64,000 bases of DNA from Oceaniglobus ichthyenteri (GCF_003057885.1 NZ_QAGK01000006.1:186001-250000), one strand, 5' to 3'; shown: positions 29,704 to 39,214, counted from the first letter of the stretch. The notes: a model not told the origin generated them from the letters alone. Translations and numbers: made by a program.

Positions 29704-30305
29704 ATTGCCCCTCCTCCGAACAACACAAACAGGACGCTGAGCACCGTCAGGGCGGCCAGGGTCCACATTAACACACGCTCTGCTGGCGTGCCGGCAATCC
29801 AACGTGCAATCATCGCACCCCCGAGTGTCCACAAAGGATGTAACAGAATCTGGACCACAAGAAGGCAGATGGCAATTAAAGCAGTCGCTTGCAAGGTCTG
29901 CGTGCCGGGTGTCGTGAATGCCGTGAACCCGGTGGCGATCATTCCCCACGCTTTCGGATTCAACGGATGCACGATCAGACCAGCGCCAAAACCGGGCACC
30001 TTCGCGCCCGCCTCTGGCGTGTTCAGACGCATGTTTGCAACCCGCCACGCCAACCAACAGATATAGCCGGCGCTGATATATTTCAGCACCACAAACGCCA
30101 AAGGATACACCGCCGCCACCGACATCAGCCCGAAACCGATGGGCCAGATGATCAACTGTTTGCCCAACACCACGCCGGCCACAAATGGCACCGCCGCGCG
30201 CAGGCCAAATCCGGCCCCCGTGGTCATCAGCGCCATGTTGGCCGGGCCGGGTGTGCCCACCTGACTGACCGCAAAGGCAAGAAATGGCACAACGGCCACG
30301 CTCAC
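29700..30305 (-). CDS. LysE/RhtB family exporter
   Basis: Inner-membrane amino-acid exporter family, about six TM helices. 201 aa from GTG 30305: VSQVGTPGPANMALMTTGAGFG holds the family GPxNM motif, then VHPLNPKAWGMIATG in the middle. The start is uncertain: a strong GGAGGAG lies about 45 bases upstream, followed at short distance by a GTG that opens a 12-codon frame ending in the GTGA of this start. The longer in-frame extension has no ATG. Substrate unknown. Confidence 0.75.
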   Translation of the reverse strand: MSVAVVPFLAFAVSQVGTPGPANMALMTTGAGFGLRAAVPFVAGVVLGKQLIIWPIGFGLMSVAAVYPLAFVVLKYISAGYICWLAWRVANMRLNTPEAGAKVPGFGAGLIVHPLNPKAWGMIATGFTAFTTPGTQTLQATALIAICLLVVQILLHPLWTLGGAMIARWIAGTPAERVLMWTLAALTVLSVLFVLFGGGAI

Positions 30306-30438
30306 CCGGGCCACCGCCGGGGAATGGTTGATCGTGTCACAGACGGTCTCCTCCCAAAGGGTCTGTTGATCGGGGCGCAAATGAAAAGGGGACCGGCGCT
30401 GTGCCGATCCCCCTGATATCTACGCTTGGGCGTTCGGT

Positions 30439-30708
30439 CTATTCAGCGGCCTCTGCCACGGGCAGAACCGAAATAAAGGTGCGCTGTTTCAGACCTTTGT
30501 GAAAGGTCACTTTGCCCTCGGCAGTTGCAAAGATCGTGTGATCGCGCCCCATGCCAACACCTTCGCCGGGCCACATTTTCGTGCCGCGCTGACGCATGAT
30601 GATGTTACCGGGAATGACAGATTCGCCACCAAATTTCTTTACACCCAAACGACGTCCCGCGGAGTCGCGGCCGTTGCGGGATGAACCACCTGCTTTTTTG
30701 TGTGCCAT
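30439..30708 (-). CDS. rpmA: 50S ribosomal protein L27
   Basis: Near the peptidyl-transferase centre. 89 aa: [20 protein letters not shown], then [21 protein letters not shown] and [16 protein letters not shown]. Normal length. Six bases after rplU, so the usual rplU-rpmA pair. Confidence 0.97.
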   Translation of the reverse strand: MAHKKAGGSSRNGRDSAGRRLGVKKFGGESVIPGNIIMRQRGTKMWPGEGVGMGRDHTIFATAEGKVTFHKGLKQRTFISVLPVAEAAE

Positions 30709-30714
30709 GGGGTC

Positions 30715-31449
30715 TTACTCCTTTTCAGCGGCGAATTCGGTGGCCTGAGCCAACCAACCATCGCGTTCGATGCGGCCTTTGAATGACAGCTGCTCATCCA
30801 TATAGGCGATTTCTTCGGTGTTCCAAGCTGCAATCTGATCAAAGTGGAACACGCCGTTTTCGTTCAGCAACTCTTCCAGCTTCGGTCCGACGCCCGAAAT
30901 CTTCTTCAGATCGTCAGCGCCGCCATCACGGGCCGCGTCCAACAGGTTTGCGGGCTTTGAACCTGCAACTTCTGTGTCGGCCTTGGCAGGCTTTGCAACC
31001 TTGGCGGCTTTTGCCTTTGCGGGTTTCGCGGTGCGATCCTGCTCGGGCTTGGCGGGCTTGTTCTTGGCCGGGCTCAACGCGACAAGTGCGGCGGCCGACA
31101 AAGAACCGGTGCCGATGGCGGCCTTGACGCCGGATTTATCGGCGCCTGATTCTAGGATATCACCAATCCGTACCAAAGTCAGCTTTTGACGGTGCCCCTT
31201 GGTGCGCTGGCTGCCGTGCTTACGACGACGTTTCACAAAGTGAATCAGCTTTTCGCCTTTGATCTGGTCGATCACTTCGGCCTGTACGCCCGCGCCCTCG
31301 ATCAGGGGGGTGCCAACAGTGCCATTGACCATCAGAACTTCGTTGAATTGGATGGTTTCACCCGCTTCTGCCGCCAAACGCTCCAGGCGCAGCACATCGC
31401 CGCTTTGAACCCGATATTGTTTGCCGCCGGTTTTCAGTACCGCGAACAT
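30715..31449 (-). CDS. rplU: 50S ribosomal protein L21 fused to a helix-hairpin-helix extension
   Basis: 244 aa against about 103 for typical L21. Residues 1-102 are canonical L21 (MFAVLKTGGKQYRVQSGDVL; VKRRRKHGSQRTKGHRQ). Residues 103-165 are a Lys/Ala/Pro-rich linker, and 178-240 form a HhH-like domain (DDLKKISGVGPKLEELLNENGV; HFDQIAAWNTEEIAYMD; GRIERDGWLAQA). The same extension is known in Rhodobacterales L21 proteins. Function of the tail is unclear; it resembles the small HhH domain near Nuo or nuclease-like proteins. ATG 31449 with AGGAATAAGCG upstream. Confidence 0.94.
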   Translation of the reverse strand: MFAVLKTGGKQYRVQSGDVLRLERLAAEAGETIQFNEVLMVNGTVGTPLIEGAGVQAEVIDQIKGEKLIHFVKRRRKHGSQRTKGHRQKLTLVRIGDILESGADKSGVKAAIGTGSLSAAALVALSPAKNKPAKPEQDRTAKPAKAKAAKVAKPAKADTEVAGSKPANLLDAARDGGADDLKKISGVGPKLEELLNENGVFHFDQIAAWNTEEIAYMDEQLSFKGRIERDGWLAQATEFAAEKE

Positions 31450-31614
31450 CGCTTATTCCTTCATGTTTCGCGCCCTATGGCCCCCATTTCTGGGCGTTTG
31501 CGGGGTTTCCCGCCTCGGACAGCGCGCCCCATTGGGACGATTCCAAATAAAATTACGCCAAACGGCCACCCGGGCTGTCAGCGTGGGTTCGATTTATACC
31601 ATACAGCCCCCGAG

Positions 31615-32712
31615 TCAACCCACGTTTGCGACACCCAAAAACCGCTCGACCTGATCGGCGGCACAGTCAAGGTTGGCGTCAATCGAGCCCAGTTCCGTCA
31701 ACAATGATGCTGCCTCGGCCATCGGATCGGCACAATCGAGATAGGCAAGAAAATCGTCAATCGTTCTGATTTGCCGCAGATCCGCCAGATCGGGCCAGGT
31801 ATTGTCAATCATCGCCACCGGCCGTTCAACGCTAAGGGCATCCCAAACCACCGTTGATGGATGGCTGATCACCCGGTCCATATAGGGCAATATATCGTGG
31901 ATACCGGCAAATTTCATGAACCCGTCATGGCGTTTGGAGACGATGACATTCTCCAATCCCTGAACAAGAGTTTCAGTCGCATCGCCAAGCGCAGTCAGCC
32001 CTTTGCCCCGATGACTGCGCAGCACGAACAATGTATCGGCGCGCGCCTCGAACACCTGCCGCCATTGGGCGAATGAACGGCGCATGGCAGCGTCATCATA
32101 ATTCAACGCCTCAAACCCGTAATTGTGACAGATCAGCACCCGCTGGCGATAGGATGAAAACTGTTTAACCAACGGATCGGGCAAGGGGCGTGCCGCCAGG
32201 CGATTGGTTTTGGTCGGTCCGCACAATGACACGATGGCGCCGGGCGCGGTGTTATAAAGCGTGCCCTGCCCTTGCTTTGCCCGCTGATCCCACACCAACA
32301 TCAGATCGGCGGCAAATTGAAACACCTTGCCGTCATGTGCATAGTTCAGCCCGTGCTGTTTCATCCCGTGCTGAACAAACAGGATCGACGCCGGGCCCTT
32401 GATCATCCACCGATCGCGCGGACGTGTCCGTTTGCCATAGGCAATCGGGTCGGAATGGGTCAGCACCGCATCGGCTGCCCGGATCGCGCGGCGCGCGCCC
32501 AGTTCCAGCCGCAGCACCGACACATCACGGTGCGCCATTCCCGCCCGATCAAACGCTTGAACCACCCGCGGTTCAGTCTGCCGCAGCCGTGGCCCCAACC
32601 ACGTTTCGGTGCCAACCCGCCCCCGTTGATGCAACCGCTCAATCAACGGAAAACATGAATCAAAGCCCGCAAGATGGGGCAAAATCGTCAGAACCACGGG
32701 TTTGTCAGGCAT
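31615..32712 (-). CDS. hypothetical GT-B-like / CDP-glycerol glycerophosphotransferase-like protein
   Basis: 365 aa. Not confidently assigned. ILFVQHGMKQHGLNY, ILPYMDRVISHPSTVVWDALS and ERPVAMIDN resemble the C-terminal half of TagB/SpsB-type glycerophosphotransferases and other GT-B enzymes. No signal peptide or TM helix, so cytoplasmic; a polysaccharide or cell-surface role would be inference. ATG 32712 is used; only a weak RBS is visible. It is minus strand between rplU and a DUF2059 protein. Confidence 0.5.
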   Translation of the reverse strand: MPDKPVVLTILPHLAGFDSCFPLIERLHQRGRVGTETWLGPRLRQTEPRVVQAFDRAGMAHRDVSVLRLELGARRAIRAADAVLTHSDPIAYGKRTRPRDRWMIKGPASILFVQHGMKQHGLNYAHDGKVFQFAADLMLVWDQRAKQGQGTLYNTAPGAIVSLCGPTKTNRLAARPLPDPLVKQFSSYRQRVLICHNYGFEALNYDDAAMRRSFAQWRQVFEARADTLFVLRSHRGKGLTALGDATETLVQGLENVIVSKRHDGFMKFAGIHDILPYMDRVISHPSTVVWDALSVERPVAMIDNTWPDLADLRQIRTIDDFLAYLDCADPMAEAASLLTELGSIDANLDCAADQVERFLGVANVG

Positions 32713-32765
32713 CAAAATTCAACTCATCTTGGTTTCAGCGGTCGTTCCCGGCAATGTCAGACCGC

Positions 32766-33590
32766 TTACAGATCCTCACCGATGATGAATTGCGCCGCGC
32801 CCTGCCCCAACCCTTGGGAAATCGTCGTATACATCGTATCGAACGCACCGAAAATCGCCCGGTTCAACGCCTTGCCCTCTTCGGTTTCTGACAGGGCGCT
32901 GTACACGGCAATGTCATCATCGCTCAGCGGTTGATAGGCCAGCCCAAGATAGGAATAGACCCAATCAATCGTATCGGCCCGGATATCAGGCTCTTGCGCC
33001 CAGACATCATTCAATATCGAATCTTCGGTCATCTCTTGCGGGAACGCCCCGCCATCCATCAACCCAATGTAGAACGCGTAATTGGCGTTCATCGCCCCCA
33101 CCACATTGGATTCGATCAGATCATTGGCAGCGATGAATGTGCCCAGAACCTCAAGCCGATGATCGCCCTCCTGGCGCATGTCGTTCAACCGTTCCTTTGC
33201 GGCGTCCTCGACATCCTTGGCCATCATGGCGCGGCGCGCCTCCAATTCCAGACGCACGATGCGCGCGCCCCGGTCCGATTGGAAAAACGTCAATAGCGGG
33301 TCCAGCTCGGTGTCGCCCAACAAGGCATCGAACCGGTCGATCACAACGTCATGCATCGCTTCCTTGTCATACAGCCGCGTGACCAGCGCAGGCCAGGCCG
33401 CGCCGCCGCGCCCCGGAAACAGTTCGGAGCGCAACTCTTCGCCATAAGCCACACCTTCGCTTTGCATGATCGATATGACATCTTCCATCAGCATCGCATC
33501 ATACAGCGCCCGCACCTCGCTGCGGGTTTCGCCCTGGACGGGCGACAGGGACACAACCGTCAGGGCAAGGGCGTACAGCATCGGGCGCAT
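32766..33590 (-). CDS. secreted DUF2059-like protein
   Basis: 274 aa with a signal peptide (MLYALALTVVSLSPVQGETR). Helical body containing LLTFFQSDRGARIVRLELEARR, similar to DUF2059 domains, and a second related segment ALSETEEGKALNRAIFGAFD near the C-terminus. Predicted periplasmic. ATG 33590 has TGGAGAG before it, whereas the longer open frame does not. Function unknown. Confidence 0.7.
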   Translation of the reverse strand: MRPMLYALALTVVSLSPVQGETRSEVRALYDAMLMEDVISIMQSEGVAYGEELRSELFPGRGGAAWPALVTRLYDKEAMHDVVIDRFDALLGDTELDPLLTFFQSDRGARIVRLELEARRAMMAKDVEDAAKERLNDMRQEGDHRLEVLGTFIAANDLIESNVVGAMNANYAFYIGLMDGGAFPQEMTEDSILNDVWAQEPDIRADTIDWVYSYLGLAYQPLSDDDIAVYSALSETEEGKALNRAIFGAFDTMYTTISQGLGQGAAQFIIGEDL

Positions 33591-33759
33591 GGAACTCTCC
33601 AGATAAAAGCGAGGCATAGCCCAAAACTATGCCCGCCCCGCCCCGCTGCCAAGGGCCGACGCCGCGCAAAATCAATAAACCACACCACATTGGCACATTT
33701 TCGATCACAAACCTGTTGCACCCGCCGCCACACCGCATTATGCCCCCCTCAGCGATCAC

Positions 33760-33849
33760 GGAGAGGTGCCGGAGTGGTCGAACGGGGCGGTCTCGAAAAC
33801 CGTTGAGGGTGCAAGCCTTCCCAGGGTTCGAATCCCTGTCTCTCCGCCA
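33760..33849 (+). tRNA. tRNA-Ser (anticodon CGA)
   Basis: 90 bases with GGAGAG / CTCTCC acceptor stem, encoded CCA, T-loop GGTTCGAATCC and a long variable arm typical of tRNA-Ser. Anticodon loop CTCGAAA between GCGGT and ACCGT gives CGA, reading UCG codons. Its 3' end abuts the truncated integrase region, a common integration site. Confidence 0.96.
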
Positions 33850-33987
33850 ATAAGCCCATCCACTTTCAAACGTAAGTCACTGTTTTTCAATGATACGGGA
33901 GAAATGGCTGCGTCTCGGTGAGTTTTCTGCTATACATTTTGCTATACAATCTGCAATACATTTTCCCAAGCATGCATGGGGACATCT

Positions 33988-34365
33988 ATGGCGATCACGA
34001 CACGCAAAGGCTCGAGAAAGGGAACCCTTTATCTCTATAAACGCGTCCCTAAACGCTATGCCTCGGTGGAGCCGCGCACGTTTGTGTGGCTAAGCCTGCA
34101 CACAGATTCCCCATCCGAAGCGAAATCCAAAGAAACCTCTACATGGGATCAGATGGTGTCAGCTTGGGAGGCCAAGCTGGCCGGAGATACAAGCGATGCC
34201 GAGCAGCGCTTCCATGCGGCGCGTGACCTCGCAGAAGCGCGTGGGTTTCGATACCTCCCTGTCGAGAAAGTCGCCGAGCTGCCATTTGAAGAACTGCGCG
34301 ATAGGTTTGCGGCGATATCCGGGTTCAAGGATCGGGATCTTACTTCGAGCTTCTGCATCCGCTGA
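33988..34365 (+). pseudogene. truncated tyrosine-type integrase, N-terminal part (DUF6538-like)
   Basis: 125 aa. MAITTRKGSRKGTLYLYKRV then VPKRYASVEPRTFVWLSLHT resembles the N-terminal arm-binding region of phage integrases (DUF6538). It continues through a helical segment (ARDLAEARGFRYLPVEKVAEL) and stops at TGA before any SAM-like or catalytic domain. In the neighbouring frames no R-H-R-Y core follows. Lies 138 bp after the tRNA-Ser 3' end, so it is probably the fossil of the element that inserted there. Confidence 0.65.
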
Positions 34366-34427
34366 GCGACGGAGACAGAGCGCACGCCGGATAAGTGGCA
34401 GCAACATGCGCAACGTTGAATCAGAGC

Positions 34428-37400
34428 CTAAGCCGCTGCAACTTGGTTCAGCTGTTCCACCACTCGAATAATCTCGGCACTCTGCTCTTTGGAGAATAGG
34501 CCCGCCAGTCCGAGATCGTTGATATCCGTAAAAGGGCTTTCGTAGAACAAGCGAGGCTCGACAGTGCCGGTTTCCGTCAGATAGTCGATTATCGTGTTAA
34601 TGAATTCGGTTTGGTCCGCATTCAAATTCTGTGACACCACGATCTCCGAGAACGCGTCCTTTGCTGCGGCGCGATCGAGGCCAATCAACTGCCGAAGAAA
34701 TAGGCCAAGCCCACCCTCATTTTGAAGGGCTGTGAGGCTTTCGGTATCGATGACACCGGCGCCCAAAATCATCCCCTCGAGTTCAGCGATATCCTTTAAC
34801 GTTACCGGCACCGCCCGTTTGATTTTTTGCAGGGCGATGTGATCAGTATGCTCATCGATGAACCTGCGCATCTTCATTTTGAAGCGCGCTTTATCGATGC
34901 CACCGCCAACGTCAGGGAGATCGATAGTATCGCCTGCCCCGATTTCGTCCTCAAAGTCAGTGATCACGATTTTCCGGTCTATCGGCTTGATCAGATCCGC
35001 CAAGTTTCTAAGGTGCTTGCGGATCAACTCGAGGCTCTCGACAGTAATATCCTTCCAGAATTCGTCCGTTTGGATGTCGAGGATCAATTCCAGTTCAAGT
35101 GCAACTGCCGGGACATTTGACAGGCTTTCCAGTGCCGATGCGAATTTGATGATCCGAGCTTGAAGCGAGGCAAAGCCGGTTTCTTCCCGTAGCAAACAAA
35201 GCTGCGAGTTGAGCAGGAGAAGGTCGAATTGCTTCGCCGCCAAACCGTCATCTTGAAAGGCCGATGGAAGTCCAGCCACGTCATTCTCGAGTGAGATACG
35301 TGCATCGAGATCCAATGTGGCCCAATTTGCTTCATCCTTGAATCTCTCAACTGCCCGTCTTTTGCCGCGGACGATGAAATTGTCGAGATTCATCCCTCTG
35401 ACTTCATCCAGCAAGCGGTCCTTCAAACCGGACAGTAAGTCATCATGGCCCTCTCCCGCATCTTGAAGTTCACCGATCAATTCGACACGCGTGGTAAAGA
35501 GGCGCACACCCATTGGACGTGCCAGTGGCCCATCAATCGCCTTCGGGTTTTCTCGAAAGAACTCAAGGCTCTGACAGAAGTCGAAGATCAGGAATTCTTC
35601 TTTATCTTCATCAGGCCCAAAGAGATCCTGACGCAGACGTGTGCCGCGCCCCACCATCTGCCAGAACTTGGTTTTCGACCTCACGATCTTGAAGAACACC
35701 AGATTGACCACCTCGGGGATATCGATCCCAGTGTCCAGCATGTCCACTGAAACAGCGATATGCGGTGCTTTTTCGGCTTCACAAAAGTCATCGATCAGCG
35801 ACTGTGCATAGGTGACGCTATAGTCGATAAGTTGCGCGAATTTGCCTTGGTAGTGCGGATAGTTGGCGTTGAATCGCTCGACGATGAAATGTGCATGGGC
35901 ACTGTTTTTGGCAAAAATAATGGTTTTTCCCAAGCGGTCACCACCGGCCACCTTGATGCCGTTGCGCATGACGTGTTCGAGGACTTTGTCCACGGTGTCC
36001 ATATTGAACAGCCATTTGTTTAGATCCGCGGATTCGACCCGATCGGGCACATTGCCCACTTCATCCCATTCGAGCGCGTCCCATTCCGCCTTTTCCTCAT
36101 CAGAAAGTTGGTCGTAAACGATGCCATCGCGCTGGAATTTGAGTGGCACCGAGATTGATCTCGGCGGCACCAGAAAGCCATCGGCCACTGCGTCATCCAG
36201 ATCATAGGCGTCGGTAGGGACACCCCGCTCCAACTCAAAGAGGGAATAGGTGTCGCGGTCTATTTCGTCACGCGGCGTGGCGGTCAAACCGACCAGCATT
36301 CCATCGAAGTAATCAAAGATCGCGCGGTATTTGCGGTAGATCGAGCGGTGGGCCTCATCGACGACGATCAAGTCGAAATGTCCAGGGCCGAAGCGTTTTT
36401 CTCCGTCCCTGACATTATCGATCATCCCCATCATAGTCGGATAGGTCGACAGCAGAACCCTTGCACCCGAATGGTCATTCTTGCGAGGGTCGTTGCGCTC
36501 CAAGAGGTTTGCAGAGGGGGTTGATGGCAGATGGGTCTTGAAGGCACCATGCGCCTGCTTCACCAATGCGATCCGATCAGCGAGGAACAGCACCCTCCTC
36601 ACCCAGTTTGCACGTTGGAGCTGGTCGATCAGCGCGATCACGGTCCGCGTCTTGCCGCTGCCGGTCGCCATGACCAGCAGCGATTTGCGCAGCCGGTCCT
36701 TTTCAAATGCCTCGCCAACGCGCCGAATTGCGCGCTGCTGGTAAAACCGCCCGGCAATAGCCTCGTCGATGCTAACCTCGCTCAGGGCCTTCCGGGTTTG
36801 TCTGCGTTGGTGCAACAGGACCAACTCATCCTTCTTCAAGAAGCCAGAGACCGGACGCGGAGGATACATCTGATCATCCCACAGCCAATGCTCGTAGCCG
36901 TTAGTGGTAAAGATCACGGGGCGCCGCCCATACTTCGTCTCAAGACAATCGGCATAGAGCCGCGCTTGGTTCTGGCCGGTGCGCGGATCTTTCTTGGTGC
37001 GCTTGGCCTCCACCACGGCGAGCGGCTTGCCGTCATCCCCCCAAAGCACATAGTCGACAAAGCCGTTCCCCTGCTGGTTCGGCATGCCGGTGACGGGAAA
37101 CTCGCGATCACGGGATTGATCCAGAGGCCAGCCGGATTCCGTCAGCAGCAGATCGATGAAGGCATCGCGTGTGGTGGCTTCGTCATAGTCGTGATCGTCG
37201 GGGACGGCTTGGTTGGCACGGCGGGCTTCGGCAACCTCGGCGCGCAGTCTGGCCAGTTCGTCTTCGAGCGCCTGCCGCCCTGCTTCCGAAGCTTTGCGTG
37301 CCTCCTCAGCCTCTTCAGCACGTTTGTTGGCGGCTTTGACATCGCCCTCGATCTTCTGGATTTGCGCGACTGTGCTGGCCGTGATGGTGAGAGACTTTTC

Positions 37401-37823
37401 CAACTTGGCAATGTCGAAAGATAACGCGGGATCGGGCTTGGCCCCTGTCGCATAGGTCCGCGAGATCCAATAGCAGACATGGAACAGCTCACGCACGGTG
37501 GCAGCGGCGTCTTGCGGTGTAAGGGGTTTGCCGCTGTCATGGGCGGCGCGGTTGCCCTGATCCTTGATATATTTCGCCTTGGTGGTGATGGCGGGGCCGG
37601 TGAGTTCGGTCAGGCTGGGTTCTGCGATCAAGGCCGCCAAGGTTTGATCGTAAGGGTTCCGCAATACCGGATCACGACGATAAAGCCATTTCAGCGCCGT
37701 TTCCAATGTTAGACGCGCCCAGAAACACGCGCCGCGCGGATCGGACAGGGCCAGCTTTTCCGCCTTTTCCGCATGTTTAAGAAGGTCGGGGAAATCGGCG
37801 GCGAGAAAGGCGAATTGGGTCAT
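34428..37823 (-). CDS. hsdR: type I restriction enzyme R subunit (HsdR)
   Basis: ATP-dependent translocase-nuclease. 1131 aa: N-terminal DUF4145-like domain (about 10-125), coiled coil 150-205, PD-(D/E)XK nuclease region with Asp257 and the E272-A-K274 triplet (VDYVLWGDDG, AVVEAKRTKKDP), Walker A ATGSGKT at 386-392, DEAH at 489-492, GLTATPRDE, and motif VI in QMVGRGTRLR. The C-terminal region matches EcoEI-type HsdR proteins. It overlaps the next upstream gene by four bases. No HsdM is encoded nearby, so cleavage would lack its partner. Confidence 0.92.
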   Translation of the reverse strand: MTQFAFLAADFPDLLKHAEKAEKLALSDPRGACFWARLTLETALKWLYRRDPVLRNPYDQTLAALIAEPSLTELTGPAITTKAKYIKDQGNRAAHDSGKPLTPQDAAATVRELFHVCYWISRTYATGAKPDPALSFDIAKLEKSLTITASTVAQIQKIEGDVKAANKRAEEAEEARKASEAGRQALEDELARLRAEVAEARRANQAVPDDHDYDEATTRDAFIDLLLTESGWPLDQSRDREFPVTGMPNQQGNGFVDYVLWGDDGKPLAVVEAKRTKKDPRTGQNQARLYADCLETKYGRRPVIFTTNGYEHWLWDDQMYPPRPVSGFLKKDELVLLHQRRQTRKALSEVSIDEAIAGRFYQQRAIRRVGEAFEKDRLRKSLLVMATGSGKTRTVIALIDQLQRANWVRRVLFLADRIALVKQAHGAFKTHLPSTPSANLLERNDPRKNDHSGARVLLSTYPTMMGMIDNVRDGEKRFGPGHFDLIVVDEAHRSIYRKYRAIFDYFDGMLVGLTATPRDEIDRDTYSLFELERGVPTDAYDLDDAVADGFLVPPRSISVPLKFQRDGIVYDQLSDEEKAEWDALEWDEVGNVPDRVESADLNKWLFNMDTVDKVLEHVMRNGIKVAGGDRLGKTIIFAKNSAHAHFIVERFNANYPHYQGKFAQLIDYSVTYAQSLIDDFCEAEKAPHIAVSVDMLDTGIDIPEVVNLVFFKIVRSKTKFWQMVGRGTRLRQDLFGPDEDKEEFLIFDFCQSLEFFRENPKAIDGPLARPMGVRLFTTRVELIGELQDAGEGHDDLLSGLKDRLLDEVRGMNLDNFIVRGKRRAVERFKDEANWATLDLDARISLENDVAGLPSAFQDDGLAAKQFDLLLLNSQLCLLREETGFASLQARIIKFASALESLSNVPAVALELELILDIQTDEFWKDITVESLELIRKHLRNLADLIKPIDRKIVITDFEDEIGAGDTIDLPDVGGGIDKARFKMKMRRFIDEHTDHIALQKIKRAVPVTLKDIAELEGMILGAGVIDTESLTALQNEGGLGLFLRQLIGLDRAAAKDAFSEIVVSQNLNADQTEFINTIIDYLTETGTVEPRLFYESPFTDINDLGLAGLFSKEQSAEIIRVVEQLNQVAAA

Positions 37824-39121
37824 TTCGGACCACTGTCCAAGTTGAAACTACCTTGTGATGCGGCAGCTTCGCCTTGCTCGAAGAGTTTGGCCAGATCCTC
37901 CTTCTTCATCCCGCCCCTTGCCATGACATCACGCAATGCAGTCATAAAGCTCTCGTCTTTCAAATCCTCAATAGCGATATCTTTATAGACAATGGTAACA
38001 TCAGGGCCATCCAGCTTTACGATGCGATCGAACAGTTTATCCGCCTCAGAAATGATGCCAGCCCGCAGCTCGTCCTCGGTTGCACCTTCTATGCGTCTCG
38101 CAAACCTCGCCGGTGGATTGGCTCTCCAGCGTTCGAGGAATTCGTCAACGAATGACATTCGAAACTGCTCACGTGCATCCTCGAGTCGAGAAGCCAGCGC
38201 TTCCTGGTATGCTGCTATGATTGCCTTGAAACGGTCGATCTGATAATCGAATGAGGCACGGTCTTTCCGCAGAATGACACGTCCGCGTTTGGCCATAACG
38301 TGTGTCAGGGCTTTTTCTATTTCACCACGCTCTTTCTGAAGAAACTTCTCGTCCACATTCAGTTTTTCGGTCTTTTCGCCGATAGTGATTTCAACATCCA
38401 GCTTCCCGATACCCTCAAGCGGTGTGCCGATCCGTCCGGTGATCCTTTCCTTCAGATCGTCACTATCCATTCCAAAAAAATCTTTCGGCAACTCGGCGCG
38501 TCTGCGGCTGATTTGATACCCTTTCGCCTTCAACTCTACATATTGAACCCTTGTGATGAAAACATTCAGCTTGCGGGTGAGGTCAACGGGAAGCGGCGGC
38601 GTTTCCGTCAGGTCCTGCTGGGTGGCCGCAACACGTGCCGCGCTCAGGCTGTCATTGCCGATTTCGGCTTTCACTGGCTGGCCCTGCGCATCGACCCCTG
38701 CTGTTTTTTCAGTCAGCATCTCGGTCACGGCCCCGTCCAGATAGATCCCGTTTGGCTTGGCGTCAGAGGTGGATCCCGCCTCTATGTTTGACGATAACGG
38801 GGCGTATATCAATGTGCATTCATCAGAGATGACCAGGCCGATCCTGATGCCTGCCTGTTCCTGTAGGCGAAAGCTCTCTTTTGCGGCTGCCGCACGAATG
38901 CGCTCTAACGCGGCGACCTCGCCATATCCCATGCGATACACTTCGGGATCTGCGTCGAGGATGACGGTCAACGACAGATCGGGAAGGTCTGACATCCTTT
39001 CAGCCAAGGCGTCAGCCACTGCAATTGAGAAGGCAGGCGCCGCCACGATCAACCGTTGCTCTGCAAACCGGATCAGGTCGATTATGTGATCATCAGAGGC
39101 TCCGGTGAATGTTTGCGTCAT
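37820..39121 (-). CDS. PLD-like accessory protein in the type I restriction locus
   Basis: 433 aa. Residues 10-150 have the strand-helix pattern of a phospholipase-D-like domain (LIRFAEQRLIVAAPAFSIA; LTVILDADPEVYRMGYG; RIGLVISDECTLIYAPLSSN), yet no HxKx4D catalytic motif is present, so it is probably inactive as a PLD enzyme. The C-terminal 250 residues are helical and charged (ERGEIEKALTHVMAKRGRVIL and similar), possibly a coiled-coil interaction surface. ATG 39121 with AGGGCA is preferred to an upstream start. It lies between hsdS and hsdR and overlaps hsdR by four bases. Function unknown. Confidence 0.75.
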   Translation of the reverse strand: MTQTFTGASDDHIIDLIRFAEQRLIVAAPAFSIAVADALAERMSDLPDLSLTVILDADPEVYRMGYGEVAALERIRAAAAKESFRLQEQAGIRIGLVISDECTLIYAPLSSNIEAGSTSDAKPNGIYLDGAVTEMLTEKTAGVDAQGQPVKAEIGNDSLSAARVAATQQDLTETPPLPVDLTRKLNVFITRVQYVELKAKGYQISRRRAELPKDFFGMDSDDLKERITGRIGTPLEGIGKLDVEITIGEKTEKLNVDEKFLQKERGEIEKALTHVMAKRGRVILRKDRASFDYQIDRFKAIIAAYQEALASRLEDAREQFRMSFVDEFLERWRANPPARFARRIEGATEDELRAGIISEADKLFDRIVKLDGPDVTIVYKDIAIEDLKDESFMTALRDVMARGGMKKEDLAKLFEQGEAAASQGSFNLDSGPK

Positions 39122-39214
39122 ACTATGCCCTAAAACTCTGATAAACTGGAGAATACTGGTTTCGCTCAGGTTAGATTGGTGTTTTCGCTTTCTCAACCAT
39201 TGAGTGCGAGGAGG

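Noticed and set aside
28216-30066. 616-codon open frame on the plus strand
   Set aside because: Antisense to obgE-proximal GNAT/LysE genes; the protein is basic, low-complexity and shows no family motif. A GC-bias shadow.
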